A DNA stretch of 15,166 nt from Clostridiales bacterium UBA7001 (GTDB taxonomy: Bacteria; Bacillota; Clostridia; TANB77; CAG-508): NCBI GenBank assembly GCA_002449785.1, contig DJXP01000059.1:1-15166 (forward strand), given 5' to 3'. Position 1 is the stretch's first letter; every line of letters starts with the position of its first letter. The notes under the pieces are model-generated. The model ran no database searches and had not been told where the DNA came from. It saw nothing but the letters and a program-made list of their open reading frames with translations. Below are positions 1 to 7,275 of the stretch, in pieces. Both the position numbers and the translations under genes were made by a program.

Positions 1-2
1 TA

Positions 3-350
3 TTTGTGTTTTCAGATTTTTTAGGAAAAATTATTTACAAAAGCATTGATGCAAGCTACTATATAAAACTTCTTGCACCACTTGCCATTTTTATTTATGT
101 TGATACTGTTGTAGATAGTATTCTTAGAGGATTAGATTCACAAGTAAATGTTATGCTAATTAATATATTAGACTTAGTAATTAGTACTTCATTTATATTT
201 TTCTGTGTTCCCAAATTAGGGCTTACAGGTTACATTATTTCTATTTATATGAGTGAAGTAATAAACTTTACTTTAAGTCTAATGTCCCTTTGGGGACGTT
301 TGTTAAAGGACAAAAATGTCCAATTAAAAACGTCCCCAATTGGACATTAA
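3..350 (+). CDS. spoVB: Stage V sporulation protein B-like flippase (C-terminal part)
   Basis: The frame is open to the left edge, so only the last 115 or so residues are seen and the true start lies outside the window; the GTG at 6 is just an internal codon. The visible part has hydrophobic segments and the phrase LAPLAIFIYVDTVVDSILRGL, followed by YIISIYMSEVINFTLS, which resembles the C-terminal region of SpoVB/MurJ-type lipid flippases of the polysaccharide biosynthesis family. SpoVB is a polytopic membrane protein needed for spore cortex synthesis. From about residue 95 of the visible part (WGRLLKDKNVQLKTSPIGH) the protein is encoded by the repeat element at 283-346, so its natural tail has probably been replaced or extended. 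Its TAA (348-350) overlaps the stop of the convergent gene on the other strand. The family call is good; SpoVB versus a paralogue cannot be settled from a fragment. Confidence 0.8.
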   Translation, partial: FVFSDFLGKIIYKSIDASYYIKLLAPLAIFIYVDTVVDSILRGLDSQVNVMLINILDLVISTSFIFFCVPKLGLTGYIISIYMSEVINFTLSLMSLWGRLLKDKNVQLKTSPIGH

Positions 351-358
351 TGGGACAT
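283..358. repeat. Palindromic repeat element 1 (two inverted 30-bp units)
   Basis: A 30-bp unit at 283-312 is followed by the 4-nt loop AAAA and an inverted unit at 317-346. Each unit begins TGTCC, ends GGACA and has the core GGGGACGTTT. Units can fold on themselves (TGTCC-C-TTT with AAAGGACA on the left; TGTCCAATT with AATTGGACA on the right) and also pair with each other (290-301 with 328-339). An outer ATGTCCC (282-288) pairs with GGGACAT (352-358). The stops of both convergent genes lie in the right flank. As RNA it could act as a two-way terminator, but it has no U-tract. It resembles REP/MITE-type elements; no transposase is visible here. Confidence 0.8.
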
Positions 359-1111
359 TTTATACAAAGTATATTTTTCATTTTTATAAACTTCGTCAAA
401 ATTGTAATTAGATAAACTATCATTTGGGCTAATGTTTATATTTTCGAGTACTATATAATTTGTATTAGTACCGAAAGCATATTCTTGAATTCCTTTATAA
501 TTTGCAGTGTTTATATTATAAACAATACTATATTCAGGAGGAACTCCCCATATTCTGCCTTCTGCTAAGCATATATTTCCATCTATTTGTCTAGTATAAA
601 TTTCAAAATTAGCTGGTCCTACTAGTTTTTTATATTCTTCATTATCATTACTTACATAATTTACAATGTCTAATAGTTCATCTTCAATCTTATAATAATT
701 ATTTACCTTTTGAAAATTCTCTTGATTATAAACCAAATTGCCTGATACAACAATTAATAGGCAAACAATAGCTATAAGTAAAAACTTTCTATACTTTTCA
801 TTTGCAGAAAAAATCATATATGTAAGCATAAAAGCTATAGCTATGCCAATTGGAAACATCCAATATACTCTCCAATAAACGTCATCACCTAATATTTTTA
901 CATATATTTTGGTAAATATCGGATTTAAATTTATAATAAAAATAATTACAGAAAAAATTCCAAAAACCACTTTTACATTTTTCTTAATTTTCTTATTAAA
1001 TAAAACAAAGATAATAGAAGCTATAAAAAGTAAAACATATAGGCCTGTCCCTTTAAAGGAATCATAAGCATTTATCATTGTATTTATTGTAAATTCATCA
1101 ATATCAAACAT
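347..1111 (-). CDS. C-terminal part of a DUF6077-like membrane protein, split off by an in-frame stop
   Basis: This 254-residue frame continues that of the upstream gene (1136-2173): both are in the same frame, separated only by TAA at 1136-1138 and eight sense codons. It has several hydrophobic helices (about residues 23-40, 47-66 and 87-103, plus one near 110-127) and then a soluble C-terminal domain. The phrase YWRVYWMFPIGIAIA is like the YWR-type motif I associate with the DUF6077 family, but this is from memory. A fair ribosome site (AGAGGA, 6 nt before ATG) could allow reinitiation, so translation as a separate polypeptide is possible. The last three residues and stop (MSH, TAA) come from repeat element 1, and the stop overlaps that of spoVB by 4 nt. 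Part of the N-terminal codons (1032-1054) matches another repeat element. Confidence 0.55.
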   Translation of the reverse strand: MFDIDEFTINTMINAYDSFKGTGLYVLLFIASIIFVLFNKKIKKNVKVVFGIFSVIIFIINLNPIFTKIYVKILGDDVYWRVYWMFPIGIAIAFMLTYMIFSANEKYRKFLLIAIVCLLIVVSGNLVYNQENFQKVNNYYKIEDELLDIVNYVSNDNEEYKKLVGPANFEIYTRQIDGNICLAEGRIWGVPPEYSIVYNINTANYKGIQEYAFGTNTNYIVLENINISPNDSLSNYNFDEVYKNEKYTLYKMSH

Positions 1112-1135
1112 AATTTGTCCTCTATAAATATTTTC

Positions 1136-2173
1136 TTATTTTATAAGTAAATAAATTATTCCATATCCCACACATGGTAAAACACTAAGTAAGTATTTAA
1201 AAACATACGAAATTTTCTTATCTTTTATGATATAAAGAAATGTTAATATTCCAGATACTATTATTGGAAGAGAAAGTGCCATTGAACTCAAAAGAATACT
1301 TCCCCATAAAACTAAAAACAACATAAACCAATAATAATTATTATTTTCTGTTCCAATTCCTTTTAGGAAAATATAGAATATTAGTGGAATTGTTATATTA
1401 GCAAGTATTGATTTTCCCTGCCAAAGTCTTGTAAGTAATCTTACAAATATTGAATATCTGGTATAGTTTCCAAAAATGTATAAAATGTTCATAATTATTA
1501 AAAACATAAATGTTTTTTCATAATCATCATCAAATAAATATTTACCAATTATAAAGTACAAGCTATATGCAATTAGCACAAATATAACTGGGAATATAGT
1601 ATGTGCAACAATTGCAGGGGGTATTCTCACAAGTGTTGCAATATTTGCAGTAAACCATGGAAATGGCGATAGTCCCGTTCTCCAAGGAATTGTGGTAAGT
1701 TCATAACCTTCATCACTATATTTAAATAAAGTATTTGTATCTATAGCAATTACCGCTTTTGCTACAAAGTTTGAGTCATCTTCATCTTCATGCATATATG
1801 TAAATCCCATATAACATTGAAATAATATAAGTAAAATGCTTATAATAGCAAGTATTTTTGGACATTTTTTTATACTAGTTTTTAAGTCTAAATATATATT
1901 TTTAAACTCTCTTCTGTTAATAATAAGTGAAATCAGGCTCACTATAAGAATAGTAAAGAGCCAAGTATTTCTTAACTCGAAAAAAGATCTTTTTAAAAAA
2001 ACAAATGGTATAGCAAAAAGCTCAAATACTACAAATTCAAAGTAAAGGCCCATTAGCATAGCCTCAATTATACTTTTTTCATCTTTTTTTCTTAATACTC
2101 TCATTATTCCGAATCCAATTATTGTAGGAACAATAATTAGCCAAATTATACTTAAAAACATCGAAATTATCAT
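1136..2173 (-). CDS. N-terminal part of a DUF6077-like polytopic membrane protein
   Basis: A 345-residue membrane protein with about eight hydrophobic segments (for example residues 5-25, 39-62, 70-87, 105-125, 190-210 and 305-345). After the fourth helix comes an acidic motif, HEDEDDSNFVAKAV, similar to the HxDxDDxxYVA-type motif of the DUF6077 family, whose function is unknown to me and whose members are about 600 residues. This frame plus the downstream one (347-1111) would give 608 codons, matching a full-length protein interrupted by one TAA. The start ATG at 2171-2173 has only a weak AGAAG ribosome site, and the in-frame ATG four codons later is an alternative. A promoter lies at 2205-2233. 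It is either a recently broken gene, a sequencing artefact, or two separately translated halves. Confidence 0.6.
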   Translation of the reverse strand: MIISMFLSIIWLIIVPTIIGFGIMRVLRKKDEKSIIEAMLMGLYFEFVVFELFAIPFVFLKRSFFELRNTWLFTILIVSLISLIINRREFKNIYLDLKTSIKKCPKILAIISILLILFQCYMGFTYMHEDEDDSNFVAKAVIAIDTNTLFKYSDEGYELTTIPWRTGLSPFPWFTANIATLVRIPPAIVAHTIFPVIFVLIAYSLYFIIGKYLFDDDYEKTFMFLIIMNILYIFGNYTRYSIFVRLLTRLWQGKSILANITIPLIFYIFLKGIGTENNNYYWFMLFLVLWGSILLSSMALSLPIIVSGILTFLYIIKDKKISYVFKYLLSVLPCVGYGIIYLLIK

Positions 2174-2204
2174 CTAATTCTTCTTTCTATTCAAACTTTT
2201 CTGT

Positions 2205-2233
2205 ATTATACTATATGTTCCAAAGTTTTACAA
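2205..2233 (-). promoter_or_regulatory. Sigma-A promoter for the DUF6077-like gene
   Basis: On the minus strand, TTGTAA (2228-2233) and TATAAT (2205-2210) are separated by exactly 17 nt. The start codon is 31 nt further downstream. The -35 box touches the edge of repeat element 2. Confidence 0.6.
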
Positions 2234-2321
2234 GGGGCCAAGAGGGACGCTTCTATTTGGGGCATTTTTTTCCAAATAGAAACATCTCTCTTGGCCCTCT
2301 TGACCACCTCTTGGCTCCCTA
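2231..2321. repeat. Palindromic repeat element 2 (long imperfect hairpin)
   Basis: Outer arms GGGCCAAGAG (2235-2244) and CTCTTGGCCC (2288-2297) and inner arms TTCTATTTGG (2251-2260) and CCAAATAGAA (2272-2281) make one long imperfect hairpin with a T-rich loop. It carries the AGGGACGC word also seen in element 4 and continues into a second half-copy, GACCACCTCTTGGCTCCCTATTGG. The yunB stop codon is inside this tail. It may end transcription from yunB; it is GC-rich against its surroundings. Confidence 0.7.
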
Positions 2322-2985
2322 TTGGTCCCATTCTATGTCATAATAAGTTTCTGGAACTTTTCCTACAATTACAGCTTCTGTTAATAATACTTCTGTTTTT
2401 ATGTTTTTTCCAAAAGTAGAAAAAGGAGTTAAAATTCCAACATTCGTATTTATTTCTAAAAAAATTTTATGATATGTTTGATTAATTCCTACTGCTTCAA
2501 ATTTAGTAGTTACATTGTAATTAATGGTACCTGCGCTTTCAAGTTCAACATCAAATTTTGGTTCTACATTTTTTAGTATGCTTATTCCGACTTACACTCC
2601 CCATGTTTATTGCAACAGTAAGTCTTGGAATTTTATCGAATTCAAGTTGAATATTAGAAATAATTTCACTTACTATTTTATTAATCTCTATAACATTTGC
2701 CTTAATTAATGACACATTCCCTTCTGAATCTTTTTCAATACTAATTAAATCATCATATTTATATCCTTTCATAACTCTATTAACTTCTGTATTTATAATT
2801 TTAACTCCTTTAGAACTAGCAGAAGTTTCACAAGTTGATTTGAAAACTGGATATGCAAATTTTAAAAACATGAAAATACAAAAAATAATTGAAAAAAATG
2901 CAATTAAAAAAATTGATTTAACACTTGTATATTTTCTAATATCAGGCAATACTATTCTGGGTCTTGAATAAATCTTATCTTTCAT
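2319..2985 (-). pseudogene. yunB: Sporulation protein YunB, frameshifted
   Basis: The first frame (2985 down to 2551) begins with a cytoplasmic stretch, one membrane helix near residues 25-46 and a YunB-like domain, reaching TVAINMGSVS before running into about 11 unrelated residues and a stop. A second frame starts exactly there and continues GISILKNVEPKFDVELESAG to EAVIVGKVPETYYDIEWDQ and stops at 2319-2321. Both pieces match the order of motifs I know from YunB, a membrane protein expressed in sporulation and needed for normal spores. Removing one G (+ strand) at about 2589 restores a single 221-codon frame, so this is a one-base insertion or a sequence error. It begins 7 nt after the sipL stop and is likely co-transcribed with it. 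The final residues and stop come from repeat element 2. Confidence 0.85.
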
Positions 2986-2992
2986 AATAAAT

Positions 2993-4468
2993 CTATCTCA
3001 TAATAAATAGCCTATCACCAGCAGTAATACTATTTTCATTTTCTATTTCATTTTGCTCCAAAATTCTTTGAACAGGTACTCTAAATGTTTTTGCAATACT
3101 CCAAGCTGTATCTTCAGGTTTTACGAAATATACAATCATTTTATAACTATTCTCATCCTCTAATTCTATTGTTTCAACATTTTCAATCACACTAATTTTT
3201 TTGAAATTAGTATTAAGCTCTGTTGCAATTATATCTATCTCACAATCCACATTTTCTCCATTAACTGTGAATACTTTTTTAATAAACGTAAATTCAATAT
3301 TTCCTGAATCATTATTCATTTTAAACATAAATGGAATAGTAACATTCTTTACATTCAAGCCATTTCTATTATCAGCATCATAAAAAATAGTCATATTTAA
3401 TTCACATTCATAATTAAAATTTACTCCACTTTGATTTATACTTACTACTTTAGGTAATAATAAAACATCATAAATGCTTATAATATCTTCAACAAGAATT
3501 CTTTCATTTATTGAAATTTTTTCAAATGGATTATTCTCATTTGTTTGAACCATTGTTTCTTTTTTACTAAAATTAATATTATTATTAATTCCATACATAT
3601 CCTGTATTACTTCAATGTTTTTAATTTCATAAACCTCGCAAGACACATCAAATTCAATTTGAGCATTTATAGCATGTTTATTGCTACTTACTTTAAATAA
3701 CATATTTCTAATTGAGTATTCAGTATTACAAATATTTTTATCTGTAATTTTATCAATATCTATAAAACTCATAATTGGAATTTTTGCATTTGCTACTCCA
3801 ATTCTTCCATCTTCTGCTAAAAAAATTACTTTAATTTCAGCATCAGCTTTTGCTAAAACTTTATTAATACTAATTTTATTTTCGATATTTATAATATCAA
3901 CACTTACTTTTAGTATTTCAGATATATTATATGATTCATCAACACTAATATCTTCTTTAATAGAGGTTCTAACAGTGTTAGCACCTACAATTGACCTTAT
4001 TTCCAAATTCTCTTTTAGTTTTTGAATACCATTTATACTATCAAAATCATTCAAAAGCTGAATTTCACTTTTTTCATAAACATCACTTATTACTTTTAAA
4101 ACTGCTTTTATTGATATTTTTCTCTCATTTAGAACTTTTGACTCAATATTTTCTAATACAATTTTTTGCTTTACAAATGCACCTTCATTAATTAAATTAT
4201 CTTCAATACTTTCTATAAATGTTAAAGTTGTTCCAATACTTCTGTTTTCTCCATTTTCAGCCAAGTATACCACATAAGTATCAACATTACCCTCAATTCT
4301 AATTCTACCTGTAAACACTTCTTCTTTGTATATATATGGAATTGCATTTGTATTTACAATACTAACAATGTCTGGTTTAATATCTGGAACAATAATATCT
4401 CCTTGTACTTCAATAACTTTAGTATTACTTACAATCTTTTGGTTTATATTTATAACAGAATTTTCCAT
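2993..4468 (-). CDS. sipL: SipL-like spore morphogenesis protein (SPOCS domains + LysM)
   Basis: A 491-residue protein with repeated beta-rich DUF3794/SPOCS domains over roughly residues 1-430 (each with the family phrase type VIEVQGDIIVPDIKPDI near the N terminus) and a C-terminal LysM domain at about 446-491 (DTAWSIAKTFRVPVQRILEQ). This is the architecture of SipL, the SpoIVA-interacting coat morphogenesis protein of Clostridia, which acts at the outer forespore surface. The start is set at ATG 4466-4468 because AAGGAGG lies 5 nt upstream; the longer frame from a TTG at 4483 would put that ribosome site inside the gene. veg lies upstream and ends in a strong terminator, so sipL needs its own promoter; a TATACATT box at about 4497-4504 resembles a SigE -10 (CATACAnT), but I see no convincing -35. 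Confidence 0.88.
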   Translation of the reverse strand: MENSVININQKIVSNTKVIEVQGDIIVPDIKPDIVSIVNTNAIPYIYKEEVFTGRIRIEGNVDTYVVYLAENGENRSIGTTLTFIESIEDNLINEGAFVKQKIVLENIESKVLNERKISIKAVLKVISDVYEKSEIQLLNDFDSINGIQKLKENLEIRSIVGANTVRTSIKEDISVDESYNISEILKVSVDIINIENKISINKVLAKADAEIKVIFLAEDGRIGVANAKIPIMSFIDIDKITDKNICNTEYSIRNMLFKVSSNKHAINAQIEFDVSCEVYEIKNIEVIQDMYGINNNINFSKKETMVQTNENNPFEKISINERILVEDIISIYDVLLLPKVVSINQSGVNFNYECELNMTIFYDADNRNGLNVKNVTIPFMFKMNNDSGNIEFTFIKKVFTVNGENVDCEIDIIATELNTNFKKISVIENVETIELEDENSYKMIVYFVKPEDTAWSIAKTFRVPVQRILEQNEIENENSITAGDRLFIMR

Positions 4469-4514
4469 ACGATCCTCCTTCAAATATTTCTTTTTAAAAT
4501 GTATATGAAGAAGG

Positions 4515-4545
4515 CAAAAAAAAATTCCTAAAATTTAGGAATTTT
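4515..4545 (-). terminator. Rho-independent terminator of veg
   Basis: Perfect 11-bp arms AAAATTCCTAA (4521-4531) and TTAGGAATTTT (4535-4545) with a 3-nt loop, followed in the minus direction by a run of T. The veg stop codon is part of the stem. Confidence 0.85.
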
Positions 4546-4858
4546 CTGTAACAGCTTGATGGCTGACTCTTGTCTTTTTAACTTCAATTTGTGGTTGTAC
4601 TAAAGGCTCATATGTTTCACCATTATACATACTTACTTCTACAGATCTTGTAAATAAATCTGTATAATTGTAAGACCCCATTCTATTTGCTTCATCAAAT
4701 TTAACACTAAAATAACTATTATAAACATTCTCTATTGTTGCTAATTTTTCTTGTGGTTTACTTCTTTTCCCTGGTGACTCTTTTATTATTATTTTTTGTC
4801 CTATGTTATCTCCAATATTTCTTCTTAAGTCTGCTATTTCTGATCTATAAATACCCAT
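4535..4858 (-). CDS. veg: Veg family protein
   Basis: A 107-residue small beta-barrel-type protein: IADLRRNIGDNIGQKIIIKE near the N terminus, ENVYNSYFSVKFDE in the middle and YNYTDLFTRSVEVSMYNG toward the end match the Veg (DUF1021) family in order and spacing. Bacillus Veg is 86 residues; the extra length here is a C-terminal tail after about residue 88. Veg has been linked to biofilm matrix regulation and spore outgrowth in Bacillus; its molecular activity is not settled. The ATG at 4856-4858 is preceded by GGGTGG, a reasonable ribosome site. It is monocistronic, with its own strong promoter (4894-4922) and a terminator overlapping its stop. Its position next to sipL is a familiar Clostridia arrangement. 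Confidence 0.87.
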   Translation of the reverse strand: MGIYRSEIADLRRNIGDNIGQKIIIKESPGKRSKPQEKLATIENVYNSYFSVKFDEANRMGSYNYTDLFTRSVEVSMYNGETYEPLVQPQIEVKKTRVSHQAVTENS

Positions 4859-4893
4859 ATTAAACCACCCACTTCTTTAGATTTGCTGGACTC

Positions 4894-4922
4894 GTTATAT
4901 CACAGGAATACTAATTTGTCAA
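4894..4922 (-). promoter_or_regulatory. Strong sigma-A promoter of veg
   Basis: TTGACA (4917-4922), 17-nt spacer and TATAAC (4894-4899) with an extended TGa just before the -10. A strong promoter agrees with the well known strength of the Bacillus veg promoter. Confidence 0.8.
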
Positions 4923-5218
4923 AAAGTGTCGCACCAATCAAATCTTTTAAAGTGCTCTTTTTTCAAGCAAATCAGGTGAATTTTCGATATGTTTATCATT
5001 TGTGTTACAAAAATATTTCTTTTTGATTACAAGTTGTGTTTTTGTTTATTTATCAGTAATTTTGTGCCTTTACTAATAAAATTTAAAAATTTTGATTTTG
5101 TATTTTTTTGCTTTAAATTGTAATAGTAATTTTTCATAATATCAATAAAGCGTTGTGTTAATTATGTAAACTGTTTTTGCTATATTTTCTATTAATCTTA
5201 TAGTTTATGTTTTAACCT
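4923..5218. other. AT-rich intergenic region without a recognised feature
   Basis: About 300 nt between the veg promoter and the end of spoIIID. It is T-rich on the + strand, holds no frame with a ribosome site, no strong hairpin with a U-tract and no repeat element. I see no clear terminator for spoIIID. Confidence 0.5.
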
Positions 5219-5512
5219 TTAAGCATTTTTCTTTTTTATATTTGTACTGTTTTCTTTCATTCTTTTATGACTATATTTTAACTTTGTAGCAAGGCCACCT
5301 CTTATATGCCTTTCAGCTTTGTTTTTATCTAATACTTTTCTTACTTCCATCGCTAGTGGGTAATTTATATTAAGTAGCCTTTGGCTTACATCTTTATGAA
5401 TACTGCTTTTACTAATTCCAAATTTCTTGGCAGCACCTCTTACTGTATCTTCTGTTTCTATTATATACTGTGCAACAGCAATTGCACGCTCTTCAATTGA
5501 AATATTTCTCAC
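5219..5512 (-). CDS. spoIIID: Sporulation transcriptional regulator SpoIIID
   Basis: A 97-residue DNA-binding protein. The central helix-turn-helix (about residues 22-43: VRGAAKKFGISKSSIHKDVS) and the following basic region RHIRGGLATKLKYSHKRMKEN are the hallmarks of SpoIIID, the mother-cell regulator that tunes the SigE regulon and turns on sigK. The length is close to the Bacillus protein (93). The start is GTG 5510-5512, preceded by GGAGG with a 9-nt gap. That ribosome site is one arm of an inverted repeat (5519-5565). A possible SigE -10 (AATACACT, minus strand) lies inside the same repeat, and a sequence fitting the SpoIIID binding consensus WWRRACARNY (TAGAACAAAC, 5570-5579) is just upstream, which would suit autoregulation; both are inferences from degenerate motifs. 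Confidence 0.93.
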   Translation of the reverse strand: MRNISIEERAIAVAQYIIETEDTVRGAAKKFGISKSSIHKDVSQRLLNINYPLAMEVRKVLDKNKAERHIRGGLATKLKYSHKRMKENSTNIKKKNA

Positions 5513-5588
5513 TTTAGAAAACCTCCAAACGAATACTTTTGATTAAGTGTATTCATTCAGAGGTTGTATTAGAACAAACAAAATTACA

Positions 5589-6011
5589 TTAATATTCTTC
5601 AATTTTTACATATATTTTTTCTTTATCTAATTCGTTTTCAACATATTTTTTTTCTACATCAAGTTTTGTAATTTGATTATCATCTGCAAAGGCCATTTTA
5701 TTTAATCCATCTAGAATTATTTTTACTATATTATCTATATCAGGCTTTTTCGTAGGACTTAAGGTACCATTATGCATAAGTAATTCATTTTTCTTTGATG
5801 TATTTTTAGGAATTTTAAAATATGCAATAATTGTAACTGAAACCCTTCCTGTGAAAGGCTCATATTTTGGATATTTAATTTTAAAATTCTGTTTTATAAA
5901 ATCTTCATAATCTTTTGTCTTAGAAGGAGTATATGCATGACCTGTATATGTATTTACTCTAGGTCTTCCCTTACCATTAATATCACCTTCAACTTCAAAT
6001 TCATAAATCAT
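5589..6011 (-). CDS. rusA: RusA family Holliday junction resolvase
   Basis: A 140-residue RusA-type endonuclease. The signature is KPDIDNIVKIILDGLN at about residues 89-104 followed by AFADDNQI at 107-114: the metal-binding aspartates correspond to D91, D93 and D110 or D111, and the catalytic-site lysine to K97. GKGRPR near residues 13-18 is the usual basic N-terminal motif. The family resolves four-way DNA junctions as a Mg-dependent dimer and is often phage-derived, but no other phage gene is visible here. I place the start at ATG 6009-6011, with GGAGG 5 nt upstream. The frame runs 25 codons further but that stretch is translated from repeat element 3 (it contains MSINKRP twice). The gene sits between the S66 peptidase and spoIIID, all on the minus strand. 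Confidence 0.85.
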   Translation of the reverse strand: MIYEFEVEGDINGKGRPRVNTYTGHAYTPSKTKDYEDFIKQNFKIKYPKYEPFTGRVSVTIIAYFKIPKNTSKKNELLMHNGTLSPTKKPDIDNIVKIILDGLNKMAFADDNQITKLDVEKKYVENELDKEKIYVKIEEY

Positions 6012-6022
6012 TTTTCCCTCCA

Positions 6023-6131
6023 TGTCCCATTGGGGACGTTTATTAATGGACATTAGTGTCCATCGGGGACGTTTGTTAATGGACATTTTTGTCCATTAAC
6101 AAACGTCCCCAATGGGACACTAATGAGACAT
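6023..6131. repeat. Palindromic repeat element 3 (three 30-bp units)
   Basis: Two direct units (6023-6052 and 6057-6085) and one inverted unit (6090-6119). The second and third are separated by TTTT and pair over almost their full length, giving a near-perfect hairpin of about 28 bp. The first and third are identical apart from one base. Each unit begins TGTCC, ends GGACA and has the core GGGGACGTTT, as in element 1. The right flank supplies the stop of the S66 peptidase gene; the left edge touches the ribosome site of rusA. Confidence 0.9.
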
Positions 6132-7100
6132 AATTATTATTTTTCCATCAGCTGTTATCTTAGCTTTTCCTCCTATTGGAAATGTAAATATTGGAGTTGT
6201 ATGTCCAAAATCTGCTCCTGCAATTACTGGAATATTATCAAGTTCTGGCTTATTCTTTATTAATTTAATCCATTTTTCTTTAGTCATTCCAGTATTCTTC
6301 TCTGCCCTTCCTAATACTATTCCTTTAACTGTTTTAAATTCTGGCATATGTATTAATGATTGTAAATCTCTATCAAAAGTTACTAAAAATAATTTATCTG
6401 CCATACCATCATCTTCTAAAAATAGAATTTTATTTGATATATCTGGCATATACTCTGTTCCTTGAAGAAGATTTAATGTACATAAATTTCCACCTACAAT
6501 TTCTCCTTCAGCTTCTCCTTCATTTATTACAAACATTCCATCATTTGGAATAAATTCTCTATTTTCTTGGTCTATAAACCATGCATCATTGCTCCAGCTC
6601 TCTGAAGACTTAACTTCTATTTCTTCAGATTCAAAAAACATCTTTTTAAAATGCTCTATAGTATATTCGCATCCTTTTTTCATACCTAAACTTGAAAAAT
6701 GTGGGCCATAATATGTAACTAATCCTGTTTTTGCATATATAGTATCTAAAAGTGCAGTAATATCTGAAAAACCACATAAAATTTTAGGGTTCTCTTTAAT
6801 AGCTTCATAATCAATAAGATTTAAAATTTGATTTGAATTAAATCCACCAATTACAGTTAAAATAGCTTTAACATTTTTATCTTTAAAAGCATCATTTAAA
6901 TCTTCTGCTCTATGTTCTTTTGATGTACACATATAATCTTCATCTGCTTCATAAACATATTTTCCATATGTAACTTTAAGTCCCATAGCCTCTAGTCTTT
7001 CTGTTGCAATTGCTATGCAGTCTTCTCCTAATATTTTCATACTTCTTGATGGAGCAATAATTCTTACCTCATCACCTGACTTTAACTTTTCTGGTACCAT
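6120..7100 (-). CDS. S66 family LD-carboxypeptidase / MccF-like peptidase
   Basis: A 326-residue protein, about the usual length for the S66 family of serine peptidases, which trim tetrapeptides from recycled murein (LdcA) or inactivate microcin C-type compounds (MccF). The expected features are in order: IIAPSRS near residue 14-20, IGGFNSNQIL at 84-93, the nucleophile elbow GFSD with Ser112, GGNL at 203-206, FLED with Glu229, and GHTTP with His300, completing the Ser-Glu-His triad. No signal peptide is seen, so it is cytoplasmic. The start ATG 7098-7100 has AGGAGGGG 5 nt upstream, and a promoter lies at 7132-7160. The last residues, MSH and stop, come from repeat element 3. Whether the substrate is murein peptide or a peptide antibiotic cannot be told from sequence alone. 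Confidence 0.88.
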   Translation of the reverse strand: MVPEKLKSGDEVRIIAPSRSMKILGEDCIAIATERLEAMGLKVTYGKYVYEADEDYMCTSKEHRAEDLNDAFKDKNVKAILTVIGGFNSNQILNLIDYEAIKENPKILCGFSDITALLDTIYAKTGLVTYYGPHFSSLGMKKGCEYTIEHFKKMFFESEEIEVKSSESWSNDAWFIDQENREFIPNDGMFVINEGEAEGEIVGGNLCTLNLLQGTEYMPDISNKILFLEDDGMADKLFLVTFDRDLQSLIHMPEFKTVKGIVLGRAEKNTGMTKEKWIKLIKNKPELDNIPVIAGADFGHTTPIFTFPIGGKAKITADGKIIIMSH

Positions 7101-7131
7101 ACTATCCCCTCCTAAATCGTTTATTTGTTTA

Positions 7132-7160
7132 ATAATACCATTATAGAAGATTTAAGTCAA
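7132..7160 (-). promoter_or_regulatory. Sigma-A promoter of the S66 peptidase gene
   Basis: TTGACT (7155-7160), 17-nt spacer and TATTAT (7132-7137), 31 nt before the ATG. A TATAAT lies inside the spacer but has no matching -35. Confidence 0.65.
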
Positions 7161-7246
7161 ATATGAAATGTATTTTGATAGTGTAAAATTGATAGAATGG
7201 ATTCTTGCAGTAAATAATTGAAGAAATGTAGTTGGGCAGCATCAAG

Positions 7247-7275
7247 TTGACATAAATTTTGCAAAGGTGTATAAT
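7247..7275 (+). promoter_or_regulatory. Perfect consensus sigma-A promoter of the 90-residue gene
   Basis: TTGACA (7247-7252) and TATAAT (7270-7275) with exactly 17 nt between them; both boxes match the consensus at every base. It is the strongest promoter in the window. Confidence 0.85.

Noticed and set aside
3681..4191. Overlapping + strand frames inside sipL
   Set aside because: Hydrophobic low-complexity translations opposite a well supported gene, without ribosome sites.
4469..4483. TTG start five codons upstream of sipL
   Set aside because: The strong AAGGAGG ribosome site lies inside this stretch and serves the ATG at 4466-4468.
5589..6011. Prophage or phage remnant suggested by rusA
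   Set aside because: No other phage gene, integrase or attachment site is seen; a stand-alone resolvase is not enough.
6012..6086. N-terminal extension of the RusA frame (residues containing MSINKRP twice)
   Set aside because: It is translation of repeat element 3; the proper ribosome site (GGAGG) and ATG are at 6009-6011, where family homology begins.
283..6131. CRISPR array made of the 30-bp repeats
   Set aside because: Units are inverted as well as direct, with 4-nt loops in place of regular 30-nt spacers, and no cas gene is present.
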